From the NCBI RefSeq assembly GCF_050436995.1, contig NC_134769.1, forward strand, positions 1,116,001-1,180,000: 64,000 bases of DNA, written 5' to 3'. The DNA is from Anticarsia gemmatalis (taxonomy: Eukaryota > Arthropoda > Insecta > Lepidoptera > Erebidae). Positions 25,001 to 37,177 of the stretch are shown piece after piece. A program made the position numbers and the translations under genes. The stretch's first letter is position 1. Every line of letters starts with the position of its first letter. The notes under the pieces were generated by a model. That model saw nothing but the letters and a program-made list of their open reading frames with translations, did no database searches and was not told the DNA's origin.

Positions 25001-27127
25001 CTTAATTATTTCTGTTGAAATTGAGCGTAAGTCGGTTAAAAACTGTAATTATCTGGTTTATAGCAAATAAGAGAAATCATGCTTGTCTAATTCTCTATAA
25101 CCTCTCCTTCCTCGATCAATTCTGGAACCGACCTTTCTATGAAAATAATCATTTAATATCATACAAATCGTTTGCCAAAACGATGGTGCAATGCGGCCCA
25201 CTAGAAACTTAAGAGAATGCGATATATTTCTAACTGAATGACTTTAAGTAGGTAAATTATGGTATTACACTAGAACAGGTTCGATTCCGCTCACAGATTT
25301 GTGTGCCAAATGCATTAGCCTTGAAGATATGGAACTTAGAACATAAATGTGGGCGAAACGAAATCGAAAACATCTTTAAAATTACTAAGAAACAATAGTC
25401 TGACAACTTAGTAGAGAACCTTGAAATGCCCAATTTATCTATATTCTAATGAATACTGCTGTGTATTTTCAAAATAAAGAAGCTGTATCACCATGCCACC
25501 GTCAAATGAATAAGCCTGCACGTCACTGATTTTCGTACAAGGCTCTTTACTAAGTTGATGGACTATAGATCATTTCCGCGTTTTGCCGGCGTTACTTTTT
25601 GAAAAGTATATCCTTTCATGTTACAACACTGCAAAATTTTATACATAGTGGCATTTTTGCCTTATAATGGAACAGATGTACAGATTTACGCAGTTTGTAG
25701 CATTTTAATAATAGCTTCATAATTTTTGGACATTTCTAAAATTTGTAGCGAAAAAAACTATAGCGATATATAGCGATTGAATTCAAAAACTTTCGTTTTA
25801 TTCAAACTTTCCGTATTTTTGTGCCTTCCAATATAATTTGTGACTAGCAACTTGGGCGGCACAATTTTTAAATACCCAACGAACATTACTGCCAACATTA
25901 TGGCAAAGAAAAACAAATAGTGGCAACGTTCAAAAGAAAACAAGTCGTAAACATTGTCGCGAGTGAAAAGTGAACGGTTTGTTACATTCGATCTTTTCAG
26001 ATAAACTAGCCTTACGTAACTATTTCATTGATTTTATTAAACTAGTTCTTGTCCGCTTAGCCATCCGCTTTGAGTTTAGTTATAGGACGTATTTATGGCT
26101 CCCGATTTTCGGTAGTAAATATTCTATGTGCTATTTTAAGTCATATGTACACTATGTTTGAATACGATTTCATCCCATTCGTTTCAGTGAGGGCCAGGCA
26201 AACAAACAAATACACAGACAAGAGCTATTTTCGCATTTATAATATTTTTAGGGATTAAGAATATGCATATATTTGAAGCCATTATAAAATAAGAAGACCA
26301 AATAAAGTACTGGTAAATGGATGGACTTGCTTGTGTTGTGCCGATACAAAGATTTTTCCGTTTTTTCTTCTTATAAAAAGATAATAAGTTACATACGCTT
26401 CATAAAATATTCGAATAAAAAAATATAGATGTATATCGCCGGCAGCCATACTACTACTGAAAAATGTCAATGGCAAAGGAAATTGAACAGACATTCAATA
26501 CATTTTTAAATTAAATTCACTTCCCTAATCTCGGATTCATAGAAATTGAAATGTCAAAACTTGAACGCGCGAAAGGCGAACGGCAGGTTTATATGAAGAA
26601 TTCGTACAGCTTATAAAATGTCATGTTTAGGTTTACTTTTTGTTTTAATTGATAGCTAATATGAAAGACAAGCTTATTTTAAAATTCTTATATTTTTTAA
26701 AGTTGGGAGGTAAAAGTTATGTCCATTTTTAGAAGCCCCGATAGTTCGCTAAATTGCTCAGATGCTGTCAAAACCACAATTCAAAACAACAGCAAATTGG
26801 CGGATGCGTAGACGTCAGACGAAAAGTGACGTCTCATGAGATTTTCTTTTTCTTTAGTTGTTAACAAATATAAGCCATAGACCAAAAATTATTATTTAAA
26901 TAAACAAATACTTTCTAATTAATCCGGACTTCTAAAAATAATACTCCCAAATAAAAATAAGTGACTTAGTCCCCTTAATAAGTGGTACAAATTCTGTTAC
27001 GAAACAACACAAACTTTAAGCTGTACGAAATCTGCCGATCTCCTTTGAATATGGAACATCAGCAGCGCAATGACGTTATGACGTCATAGGCTTGCAAGAT
27101 GGCGACGAATTCCGAACTAATTAAAGA

Positions 27128-27330
27128 GGCAAATCTTTATATATATAATTCTTCTGTAAGTGTGTATGTCACTGAACTTCTCTTAAACGACTGGACCGAT
27201 TTTGATGAAAATTTTTGTGTGTGTTCAAGGGGATCTGAGAATGGTTTAGATTCACAATTTTGTCCGCTGGACAATGTGTTTTTATTTAATTTTTATGGCA
27301 AAACAACGTTTGCCGGGTCAGCTAGTAAAC
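27128..27330 (+). mobile_element. Helitron-like element, second type
   Basis: Begins near AAATCTTTATATATATAATT with TCTTCTGTAAGTGTGTATGT, has ACGACTGGACCGATTTTGAT and ends ACGTTTGCCGGGTCAGCTAGT. The 3' end GGGTCAGCTAGT is shared with the type at 22517, but the body differs. Confidence 0.65.
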
Positions 27331-27770
27331 TATAGTTATGTTGTTTTATTGGCAAGGAGTATTGTTATAAATAGAATTTGTTGTATTTTTGTATTGAGCC
27401 TTCACCTTTGTTTTACTGCTAGAGTAATTACTTTAGTTATATTTGAGTACTTAGCAGTCAATGGTTTAAGGGGTCTTATATTAAGTATGTATTTATTCTA
27501 TCCTTAATTAAAATTTAATTGATCATTTTATGATTTATACATATAGCAAACATAGAAATTACTACATAAAACAATCGAAACATAAAAAAACTTGATTGCC
27601 AATATAGTTTGGGAAGAAGTGTATACAGTTGATCTCGAGGTCCCGGGTTCAGACCGGAGTCAGGCACATAGCCATTTGACACAGTTGGTGGTATATTCTC
27701 TATTTTGACAAATTGGTCCAACATTTTATTTTGACGTCCGGTTTCTACATTGCCTGATAGGAATAAACAT

Positions 27771-27879
27771 AGTCGGTTTGGTTAATAGAAAAGTTAGTCA
27801 GTTCCGCTTTTATCCTCTTTTTCATCACGCAGTCGGGTAAAAACGGAACAAACCAACTTTCCTATTAACCGAACCGACT
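27771..27879. repeat. 42-bp inverted repeat (hairpin)
   Basis: Arms 27771-27812 (AGTCGGTTTGGTTAATAG...) and 27838-27879 (...CTATTAACCGAACCGACT) pair with a few mismatches around a loop of about 25 bases. A small MITE or a cruciform-forming repeat. Confidence 0.8.
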
Positions 27880-28079
27880 TCAAAATCCACGAACTTTAAA
27901 CGATATATAATAATTATCTAAGGTATTATAGAGATAGTCAGTATGATCATTAATCAGTGACTATCCCACTTCGACCCTCATCAACCCTTGCTGGGTTGAA
28001 ACTGACTATCTTTGGATATTGGTTATCTTAAATTATGATAATGTAATTAAACTACCTTAGAACTGATGTAAAGGAGGAG

Positions 28080-28410
28080 GACCTCGTGGCTTAGTAACAA
28101 TCGCAGATTGATCTCTCAGGTTAAGCTACGCTTGCTGAGGTTGGTCTGTGGATGGGTGACCATATTATACGTACTGAGTTTCGTCGTCTTTCGGAAAGCA
28201 TGTTATGCAAGCAAGCAGTTAAGCAATTGTGGGTCCCGTGGCCACATTTGCGTGTCACTTTCAAAGCTCTTTGACAGTCGTTACCAGTGGTTAGGAGCTT
28301 GAAAGTCTGACAACCAGTCGTATTATAACCCAGGTAACTAGGTCGCTCCTGCATCTGGTAAGTTTGGAAGCCGTCTCTAACATAGTTGGAAGAAAGACTA
28401 TGCTAATGAC
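28080..28410 (+). mobile_element. Second 5S-like SINE (family B), full copy
   Basis: Head GGTTAAGCTACGCTTGCTGA, then GGTCTGTGGATGGGTGACCA, again 5S rRNA-like but different from family A. The tail has CAACCAGTCGTATTATAACC, CAGGTAACTAGGTCGCTCC and ATAGTTGGAAGAAAGACTATG. Further copies: 9545-9690 (3' part), 52205-52530 and 60065-60345 (both reverse). Confidence 0.65.
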
Positions 28411-29529
28411 TAAGCACATTATTGCGTGTCTGTAAGGTCTCCATACTTCTGAAAATACAAATCATAAAAATATGTTCCCAAAATCGATATAATTTCTTTA
28501 TCACTAGACATAATATGTCGCAAAATTTCTAAAAATACAACCCTTTATTTGCTACACAAAAGCCAGACGTTTCAAGGTGTGACATTATGACCTAAAGCCA
28601 TTAGCTGCAAGTCATATTTAGACAATGAAGACAATTGTCACAGCGCAGTGACAATGGCTTCCACACCCAAGACACCATCAATATCCCTTATTCACGCTGT
28701 ACTAATGTATTGGACAATGGAGTTGCTTTTGTTACTCTGTGGCTTATGTATGCTTGTAGTTTGGTAAGCCTTTGGGTACTGCCTGTTTAAGAAAAAGATG
28801 CATTTTAATTTAGAATTAGAAGAAGATTTTTTGAACTGAAAATGAACTGAAATGAAACGTTTTTATTGATGAAACCTAAAAACAGTAGATAATATTATGT
28901 ATTTAGTGATACATACCTAATTGAATTTTGGTACGTTATGCCTATTATACTTTTGAATTATTCTTGAAATGAAAAAACTAATTTCTCTGTGTGCATAAGT
29001 GTGTAAGCTTTGGTTTACAAAATAATTACGAAAATAAGTGACGCTACGCGAAAAATCTAAGCATCTCCTCTTACTTCTCTTACTATCTATGTACATTCTT
29101 TTTACGATTGACGCACATACATTTCTTTTAAATAAAAAACAAAATTAAATATTTGTATAACCGTTAAACATAAAAGATGACACTTCTTATTTTAAGAACT
29201 AAAAACTCATTCATTTTACCATCCAAATATTAATTTAGTTTCAAAATAACATCGTCATAATAACACAAAAATGATGGCTGAAATAAAAATTCCAAATCAT
29301 AACATGTCAAGCAAGAGCATATAAAATTTAGAAACCAATTAACATCAAAGAGATTTTAAAAAATATTTTTTTAGTTGCAACATTTTTGATTAAAATTTAA
29401 CGATCGTCGTGTTTGTATGCACTCCTGAGCGCTTTGATCTATTAAAGTGCAATAGTGCGTAAATTATTTATGTATTTTATTATTGGTAAACCACTTATGT
29501 TATGAAAAATGGGGATTTTTAGTACAAGA

Positions 29530-29790
29530 ATTAATAAATAAATAATGAATAAATATTGTTGGACAACTCACACACGGTCATTTGATTTCAAACTAAGCAG
29601 AGCTTGTACTATGGTAACCAAATAACTGATAATCATATTTATATACTTCTAAATACATACTTATATAGATAAATTGACAACCAGGCTCAGAACAAATATT
29701 CGTGCTCATCACACAAAGATTTGTCTCGGGTGGGATTCGAACCCACCACACGCGGCGCTACGGTTGTTGCGGCGAGGTGAAGTATATTTT
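29530..29790 (-). mobile_element. tRNA-derived SINE (family D)
   Basis: Reverse orientation with B box in GGGTGGGATTCGAACCCACC and tail GACAACTCACACACGGTCAT. The tRNA-like head is cut after TTGTTGCGGCGAGGTGA, so the A-box region is lost. The tail ends in an AT-rich (TAAA)n stretch. Confidence 0.75.
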
Positions 29791-30236
29791 TTGTGTTTGT
29801 TTATAAAATTCAGAATTAGACACTTTGACTTACTTATATGATTATATCGTACGTATCTAAAATTGCGGCTGTTTTCATTTGCAGGCAACGATTACTTGCC
29901 CTCCCTCCAAACGTTTCTCTATTCATTTATACCTGTAAATCTTGTTATACAGGACCTGCTATTGTAAATGATAATTAACACTGATTAATGAATTTAACAA
30001 TATGTACATTATTTTCTTATTGTATGTTACAGTTACAGTTTCATTTTCCATGCGATACTTGCATTTTCATAATGAAAAAGTTTTACTTTATATAAACTAT
30101 GCTCATAATAATATTATGAAACTTACATACATTTATAATACTCGTGATATGCAAAGCTCAAACTAATTTATGACTATCAAAGAATTTAGTAGCAAGTTGA
30201 ATGTCCACTTAATTGCATATAGAGAACCTAAAAATT

Positions 30237-30592
30237 AATCTATACATATAAAATTACATATCCTGACTGATTGACTGACCGATACTATATTCATCGTAGA
30301 GCCTAATTTTTTTAAAGGATAAAATCATTAAATTTTGACGAGGGGTGCCTTTTATGATGTAGGCTAAGGAAGAATTTTGAAATAATTCACCCCTAAAGGG
30401 ATAAAATAAGGTATGAAAGTTTGTCATTCCTGAAGCTAGAAAAGTGGAATTGCGTTTTAAAGGTTTATTATTACAAATTAACTGGTAAGCTTCGAAAAAT
30501 CACCCCGTAAGGTTATAAAATAGGGGAAAATCGAAAGTTCATATTGTTTCCTAACCTATACGCGAGTGAAGCCACGCGGATCCACTAGTATA
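30237..30592 (+). mobile_element. Helitron-like element, third type (old)
   Basis: Starts AATCTATACATATAAAATTA, has CTGACTGATTGACTGACCGA, and ends CGAGTGAAGCCACGCGGATC-CACTAGTA. A general resemblance to Helitron-like repeats with C(G)CGG...CTAGT ends. Confidence 0.5.
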
Positions 30593-30781
30593 TAATAAAT
30601 CTATTAATAAGAGAACTCTCTGCCAAATATGTCAGCTATTTAATGTCTATCTTTAATTACTTCGTTCATAATTTATCGCGCGTGTCATTGCACAAGCCTA
30701 TGACGTCAGAGCACAGCTGACGTTACATATTCAGATTTCGCGCGCTCAGGGATGACATTTCTACTCTATGAGTAGTTGACG

Positions 30782-31018
30782 CGCTCATAGCCAGTTGTGC
30801 TCACCGGTCGGTAAACAATCTGTGGGTTAAGCAACCGTTGGCGCGGTCATTCTACAGATGGGTGACCGCATAGTGGTATTTGAACTGAGCTTTTCCGAGC
30901 TAAGGGCACGTAAAAAGTCGATCCCGGTTGCTGTCAATTAAGATAACAGTCGTTAAGCCATGTAAAAGGCATTTCGGGCGGCTTGAACAACTTTGACACT
31001 ACGTTGGCCATACGATAA
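30782..31018 (+). mobile_element. 5S rRNA-derived SINE (family A), full copy
   Basis: CGCTCATAGCCAGTTGTGCT, CACCGGTCGGTAAACAATCT, GTTAAGCAACCGTTGGCGCG, ACAGATGGGTGACCGCATAG, and a tail ending GGCCATACGATAAGAAAAAG. The cleanest forward copy. Confidence 0.8.
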
Positions 31019-31301
31019 GAAAAAGAAGTTCTACATGAATTTGTTATTGCAAAGAGGTTGAACAGAATGAGATGTTTTTTGTTTAAAGCTAACGTTGGTA
31101 TGAATAATGGGAGAGAAAATGTGACCCTTGTTGTATTATGGAAATCAACTTATGTTTTAATAAAGCTTGCTCTTTTTTAAAGGGAAAAGGCTGAGTAGAC
31201 TTTAAGGACGAAATAATACCGTCAGTTCTTGACATGATTTTATTTCATTCTTTTAAATAATAATTCATAAACATACATTTATAAACTATACAAACATAAT
31301 A

Positions 31302-31513
31302 AAATCTATACTAATACTAATATAATATTATAAAGCTGAAGAGTTTGTTTGTTTGTTTGTTTGAACGCGCTAATCTCAGGAACTACTGGTCCGATTTTAA
31401 GTATAATATAACATCACGCTACGGTCATTAGGAGCGGAGTAGCAACGAAAAATGTTACGAAAACGGGGAAAATTTTGACCCATTCTCGCGAAGTTGCGCG
31501 GGTCAGTTAGTGT
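31302..31513 (+). mobile_element. Helitron-like element with internal deletion
   Basis: ATTATAAAGCTGAAGAGTTT, (GTTT)n, CTAATCTCAGGAACTACTGG, and TTGCGCGGGTCAGTTAGT. Same family as 22517-22766, but it lacks the ATTTATCGAGGAAGG block. Confidence 0.75.
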
Positions 31514-34500
31514 TATATACATGCACATTTTCCGCTTTATTTCCAAAGGGATAGACAGAGACGAAAGAACGCCACATGCTAACTTTTCCATTATTTTTTC
31601 TTTATATTAACGTGTAACAACGCTTAAAAAAGATTGATAGACCCTAATTTTCAAGCATTTTATCCAACATAACTCAAGTATTATGAAACAGGACACAAAA
31701 CAATAACATTCAATAAAAATAGAATCCAACAATGCCTCATTATACGCCATTCATAACTGAAATCGATAGTTTTCAAATCGCGTGTGAGATCGTATCGGCC
31801 CTACTCCGTGAACAAAATTAACCCGACCTCAAAACGTTGGAACATAAATACGGGTGCGTTTGAAACAATAAACAATGTATTTTATACGATTATAAAATGT
31901 TGCCACTTCGGAACGTTGCTTGTATAATAGTATATTTATTGCAAAAGAATATTAAGTACATACATACATGTTGTGTATTTCATTGAAAATTAAATAATTT
32001 AGAGTAAATTCACATTATTGCTTGTATAGCAATGTAGTTATAGCAATATAATAGTTTATTCATTGCAATAGAATATTAAGTATAGTGTATTTCATTGGGA
32101 AAATGAAATAGATTGGTGTAAATTCACATTATACTATGTAACACAACATTTAAATTATCCGTAGTCTTAGAATTTTATGATATAGGGCTTTCCGCCCAAG
32201 CCTTTGCTCATGTGGAATTTTACCCCCATCGGGGAGGGTTTCAAAAATCCTCTCTTAGTGCTCCTCTACACTTTTTTAGAAATCTTTACACAATATTACG
32301 CCTAGTGATGACATTATTTCACATTTTAGAAAATTACCCCAAACAGACACGGTAGATACTCAAAATTTGTAACTGTTCATAATTATAACAAACATTTAAA
32401 ACGCAATTTGTAGAAGAAAAAGTATACATTCAGAAAAATTAATAATGCTATACTTCGATATATTTTGTAAAAGATTTTATCCATATTAAAAATAACGCAT
32501 CGTTAATGGAGAATTTATGAAAAATGAATTGCAATATTTTAAAATTCATTATTCTCTGTGTTCATTTAAAATATATTTCTTGGTACTTGAAAAAGGCAAC
32601 ACATTTTCTCCAGACTGACATTTTCTGATTAAATATTCTGTCTCCCGTTCTTTTGCCGCGCAAAATAAATTTTCTATTCGGCACAGAGTATAAATCTTAC
32701 TTTGACATATAATTTATTAATGTCATGTATGTATATTCCATAGATTCTAGAATTCAATTTTGGTCTCAATATTTTCGGCCCACATTTTTCTGGTAAATTT
32801 GTCCCAAAATAAACAAAAGCCACTGAATTTTCCCGAAGGTTTCAACAATGGTATATTGAACCCTCATTTTGGCAGTTTTTTGGTCCCGTATATGTAATAG
32901 GGGAAGGATATTGCTATCGATATATATTTCAAAATTTCCGGCTGCTTTTGTTTGGCTTTGCTACCATCTGAAATATTACTTGCTAGGTAGCACACCATGC
33001 TTTACTCCAGCTTTTTTAAACCAATTAATAAGAGGAAAAAGACTGTTAGTATGTCTTGAAAATGTTGGTATTTACTTAAAATGTTGCTTTTCACTTTTGT
33101 TACGACATGGTTACTTAGCAGTCGAAATAATGACATAATTTTTTTTATTATTATTTTATTAATATCTTGTTATTGCCAGACTTCTGTTTAAAGTCAGTGT
33201 GGCTATCGAGCTAAACAATAAAAAAGGAATAGATGAAAAATCTATTTCCAAAACTTTAACCAAAATTACGTGTTTTCCTTATCGTAAATAAAATATTAGT
33301 GTGTATTTTTATTATGATTTAGTACTGTCATATTAAAAACTATAATAAAAAGATCTAAAGATATTCACTAAATACATACATGAAAACAAAAAAGTTTTAG
33401 ATCACAAGACACAATTGTTCAGAACATCAGTATTTTGTTCATCAAAGCGTCAATAAACTTCAATTTTCTTTACAAACTGCACATCAAAACTTTTATATTC
33501 AGTTGTAAAATTTATTGCTATTTATTATTTTTCTGCGGCGCCAAAGACAATAGAGCGCTGGATGTTTATTTTGGATGTGTAGATAGTTTATAAAATACTA
33601 GCCTCGTCGTACGTCTTGGCCAATTTTTTTGTGATCTATTTAAAGGTTAAAAAAGTAAGTTATAGTTTTTTAATAAATTCGTCATCTAGATTATGCTAGC
33701 GATTAACTTCCGTTGAGGGTATATGCCTAGCCTAGATTAAGCAATTTTGACGCCACACTCTCGTACCATGTAAAATTAATTATTATTTTATGCATTAGTA
33801 ATTTATATTTATTTTGAACAAAAAAAACAGCATTAAAAATTAAATACTTAATATGAAAATATAATGCAACAGCCTTCTGAGAGACGCACGAAAGTGTATT
33901 AATTCTACTTTGAAGATCCCTTAATCATCTGCAATAGATAGAGAAACTATCTTGAAAACCATACACACCTTGGTATTAAAACTACCTTAAATTATTACAA
34001 AATTATAACACTTAGCCTAAATACGTACTTAATGCATTACTATTCAAATCATAGCACATAATATTAACTATTTTATAAGACAACTAACCTTTGCAGAAGG
34101 ACACACATAGGATCTGTTCTAAATAATATTAATAATATTACGAATACAGTTTAGACACAAATGGATATTTATCTAGCTTTGTGTATGTTTCGACGGTCCC
34201 TACGTACATTCCCTCAAGTGGTACTTACGGGATTTGCCTTTTTTGTTTCCGTGACCATCCGGTGGTCATACACTTTCGATTGATTAAAAAAAAATTAGTA
34301 AAAATGCTTTAATTCTACCCTAAATCAACACTCGACAAACCCCAGAACTACAACACTTCCAATGTAAAATGTCACTAGTGAGAGTTAAGACATTTTACAT
34401 GGGCAAGTCAACAACGCCCCCGCGCGCCTCCCCCGTAACTCCCACATGCGGGCTTGTTGCGCTCGCGCAAAAAAGAAAATGAAAAATGTAAAACATAAAG

Positions 34501-34989
34501 GTAAAACCATCAAAATATCATCAGGTAAGCTGAATTTGACGTTTTATTTTATTGTACCTTTTTTAAATTTAATTATTAATCAGTAAAAAGTATATTTTTA
34601 ATTACATTATCAACTTAAATTACTTTTTTGGTAATCTAAACAAGCTTTATTCAATTCCGACGTAATTAGTCGCTTTTGGTAGTTACGTTATTTTACTTGG
34701 GAATGTTTTGAATCAAAAAGTCTTCAGTGTTACATAAGTGTTCTTACGTGGGAGAACATATACTACTGTTTTAAGTAACTGCCACTTCAGTTATTTTACA
34801 TCGGGAATATTAAATAAAAAATTTAAGTAATTACCATTTCTGTTATTTTACGTTGTTTTTTGTTATTTTTTTCGGGTCCATTTTCGCTAGCATCAAAAGA
34901 TGAACACTAAGATCTGGCTCAAATCCATGCAAAAATGAGTCCCACGCCACCCTCGGCTCCATTAGATTCAAATTTGCTCGGTGATAAAA

Positions 34990-35345
34990 TATTGTCAGAT
35001 TCAAGTATAGTAGAAATATTGGAATCGCCACAACGGACGTCTTCTCTTTGGCTCCAGGGGGTTTCTCAATCACCTTCCAAACATCGTGTTCCTTCATGGA
35101 CTCCAATTCCCGCTTCATCGCTGCTATCCACTCATGGCTATCAGGTCTTCGAAGGACTTCTTTGTACGAACGTGGTTCTTCCTCTAACTTGCATGTGCTG
35201 TTGTAGCAATATAGTCCACTTTGTGCCCTACGAAGCCTATTCCTCAGAGGATACCTAGGCTCTTTCTCGATATTCACACCTACTGTTCTGACTCTTGTAT
35301 CACAATGTTCAGCATCAGATTCATTTGCATTCACAGGCTCCACAG
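34990..35345 (-). pseudogene. Ty1/copia reverse transcriptase start, truncated
   Basis: Minus strand. PRYPLRNR and then RRPDSHEWIAAMKRELESMK with HDVWKVIEKP are the typical opening of the copia RT domain. The similarity stops soon after (about 34990), so the RT catalytic motifs and RNase H are absent. There is a stop upstream at about 35354. No LTR was recognised on either side. Confidence 0.8.
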
Positions 35346-35401
35346 ATTCAACTCAAGGATCTGTATCCACATATGCTGAGTCTGAGCTCTCCTCCGCATC
35401 T

Positions 35402-35735
35402 TCAATACTGTCTGGGTCTGTCAGACGTGTTTCGTTCTCCACATGCCTCACGAAGTCTTTGAAAAAGTTCAAAGCTTGAGACTTCCCCCTGAGAAAGAAA
35501 TTTACTAGTGAAATCGTCTACTATTACGAACATGTTACGAGCTCCACCATAAGAACGTTCCGACATGGGACCACACAAATCAGCATGTAATAAACTGAGT
35601 TTGTCTTTCGCTCGCCTTGCTCCACCCTTTGGAAAAGGTAATCTATGTGCCTTACCTCTTATACAAGCAGCACAAGGTTCCATTACACTTTTACCTCCAA
35701 CCTCGATATTAGGCAACTTCCGTAAATCATTATAA
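35402..35735 (-). pseudogene. Ty1/copia integrase remnant
   Basis: Minus strand. DLRKLPNIEV, the zinc-binding CAACIRGK, and the catalytic-core start LLHADLCGPM and FVIVDDFTSKF (first and second Asp) are visible. The rest of the core, with the final Glu, is deleted: after FTSKF the frame continues into sequence matching the post-integrase region. A frameshift follows near 35470. Confidence 0.8.
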
Positions 35736-36010
35736 TAATAAATAAATAAATAATAAATATCATTGGACAACTCACACACGGTCATTTGATTCCAAACTAA
35801 GCAGAGCTTGTACTATGGTAACCAAATAACTGATAAACATACTTATATACTTCTAAATACATACTTATATAGATAATTCACAACCAGGCTCAGAACAAAT
35901 ACTCGTGCTCATCACACAAAGATTTGTCCCGGGTGGGATTCGAACCCACCACACGCGGCGCGACGGTTGTTGCGGCGAGGTGACCGCTTAAACCACTGCG
36001 CCAAACGTGC
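35735..36010 (-). mobile_element. tRNA-derived SINE (family D) nested in copia
   Basis: Reverse orientation. Head TTTGGCGCAGTGGTTTAAGC (box A) and GTGGGTTCGAATCCCACC (box B) make a nearly complete tRNA-like region. The tail CCATAGTACAAGCTCTGC (complement) ends in (TTAT)n at 35735. It splits the copia frame between LGHVN and DLRKLPN, so it inserted after the retrotransposon. Confidence 0.85.
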
Positions 36011-36017
36011 AAGTTAA

Positions 36018-36530
36018 CATGCCCTAATCTACGATGCCAAAGTGCCAACGAGTCTTCAACTTGAACCGTAGCCAAAGCACCATCTACATTAGCAAAACAA
36101 TCATCCAACTTATAGATACCTGAGACTTCACTAGCAGTTACCACAAGTTTACTCGTTATCTCGCTTATCGATTGGTGAAACATCCTACAGCCATCAGAAT
36201 CAAAAATAACTCTCCATCCATTCTGTACCAACTTAGATACCGACAAAAGATTAACTTTCAAGTCAGGCACAAAGGAACAATCTTTTACAGTTAACAAAAC
36301 TCCTTTCACATTAACTATAATATCACCTTTGCCTTCACTTGACATTCTATCACAGAGTACTTTATATATACTGGTAATTCTATCATCATTTGCACACGTC
36401 ACAACATTCTTATCAGTAACCTTAAAGTCTCTAAACCACTGCTTCTGAAAACTCATGTGTGTCGAGGCTCCACTATCGAGATAAAACGTCGAGGGGCTGA
36501 AGGATTTGTGCATCGACAGTGAACACTTGA
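36018..36530 (-). pseudogene. Ty1/copia protease and pre-integrase remnant
   Basis: Minus strand, open through FYLDSGASTHMSF (aspartic protease active site D-S-G), CSFVPDLKVNLLSVSKL and the gag-pre-integrase motif LWHRRLGHVN. It then runs straight into the inserted SINE at about 36010. The protease segment itself shows no stop, but it is out of frame with the gag knuckle upstream. Confidence 0.85.
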
Positions 36531-36589
36531 ACACCATAACGCAACTTTCTTCGACTTCTAGGAAGCCGTTGGTAAGCGTGCACCACATC

Positions 36590-37177
36590 CTTGTCCAGCA
36601 TCGGGCAATCGGACTTCTTATGACCTTTCTTTCCACATTAAAAGCACTTGAGCCTTAATACTGACTGTTGTTTCTTCACTACTAAAGCCGAGTTCGACGA
36701 GGAATCATTTGAAGAGCTCTGAGCGCTATCTTCTTGTAGTAGCTTTTGCCGAACATTTTGAGAAGTAATCTTCATTCCTGAATGCTCTAGTGCCATCCGT
36801 CATGGTCGGTAAACATCAGGCATACCTCGCAAAAGTACCACGGCAACTAAATCGTGATCGAAACTTTGATTGATTTCTTTACGCTTTTGAGCCTGACTCA
36901 TGACAGCAGATCGGTGGTTTTCCAGCTTCTCATCCAAGAGACAATTCATCAGAGTTATGCGCCTATTTATTGCCTTGTCTTCAAAAATTATTGTCAATGC
37001 ATCCCACACTTCTTTTGCGTAAGTAAGATTTTGAACATACGGATACAGATAAGATTCTAAGTGAAGGCATATTAACGTGTATGCTTCTTGATCCTTCTCG
37101 ATCTCGGCTTCATCATCCTTCTTTGGAAGTGTTGATGTATACTTGAAACATTTTTCTCGAGAAACCATATTCAACAA
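36590..37177 (-). pseudogene. Ty1/copia gag remnant
   Basis: Minus strand. The first part resembles the UBN2-type gag of copia elements (YTLICLHLE, AKEVWDALTIIFED, LMNCLLDEKL, LRGMPDVYRP). The N-terminal gag residues are missing and the frame breaks near 36800. Further on, a CCHC zinc knuckle (CGKKGHKKSDC, about 36608-36650) is interrupted by a TAA stop between its first two cysteines. Gag binds element RNA in the intact family; this copy cannot be functional. Confidence 0.8.

Noticed and set aside
30805..30880. Possible 5S rRNA gene
   Set aside because: Only the middle resembles 5S. The flanks differ, there is no terminator at the right place, and the repeat continues for 150 bp more.
32869..33138. 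89-codon open frame with hydrophobic stretches
   Set aside because: No recognisable family, no splice context, AT-rich composition like the intron.
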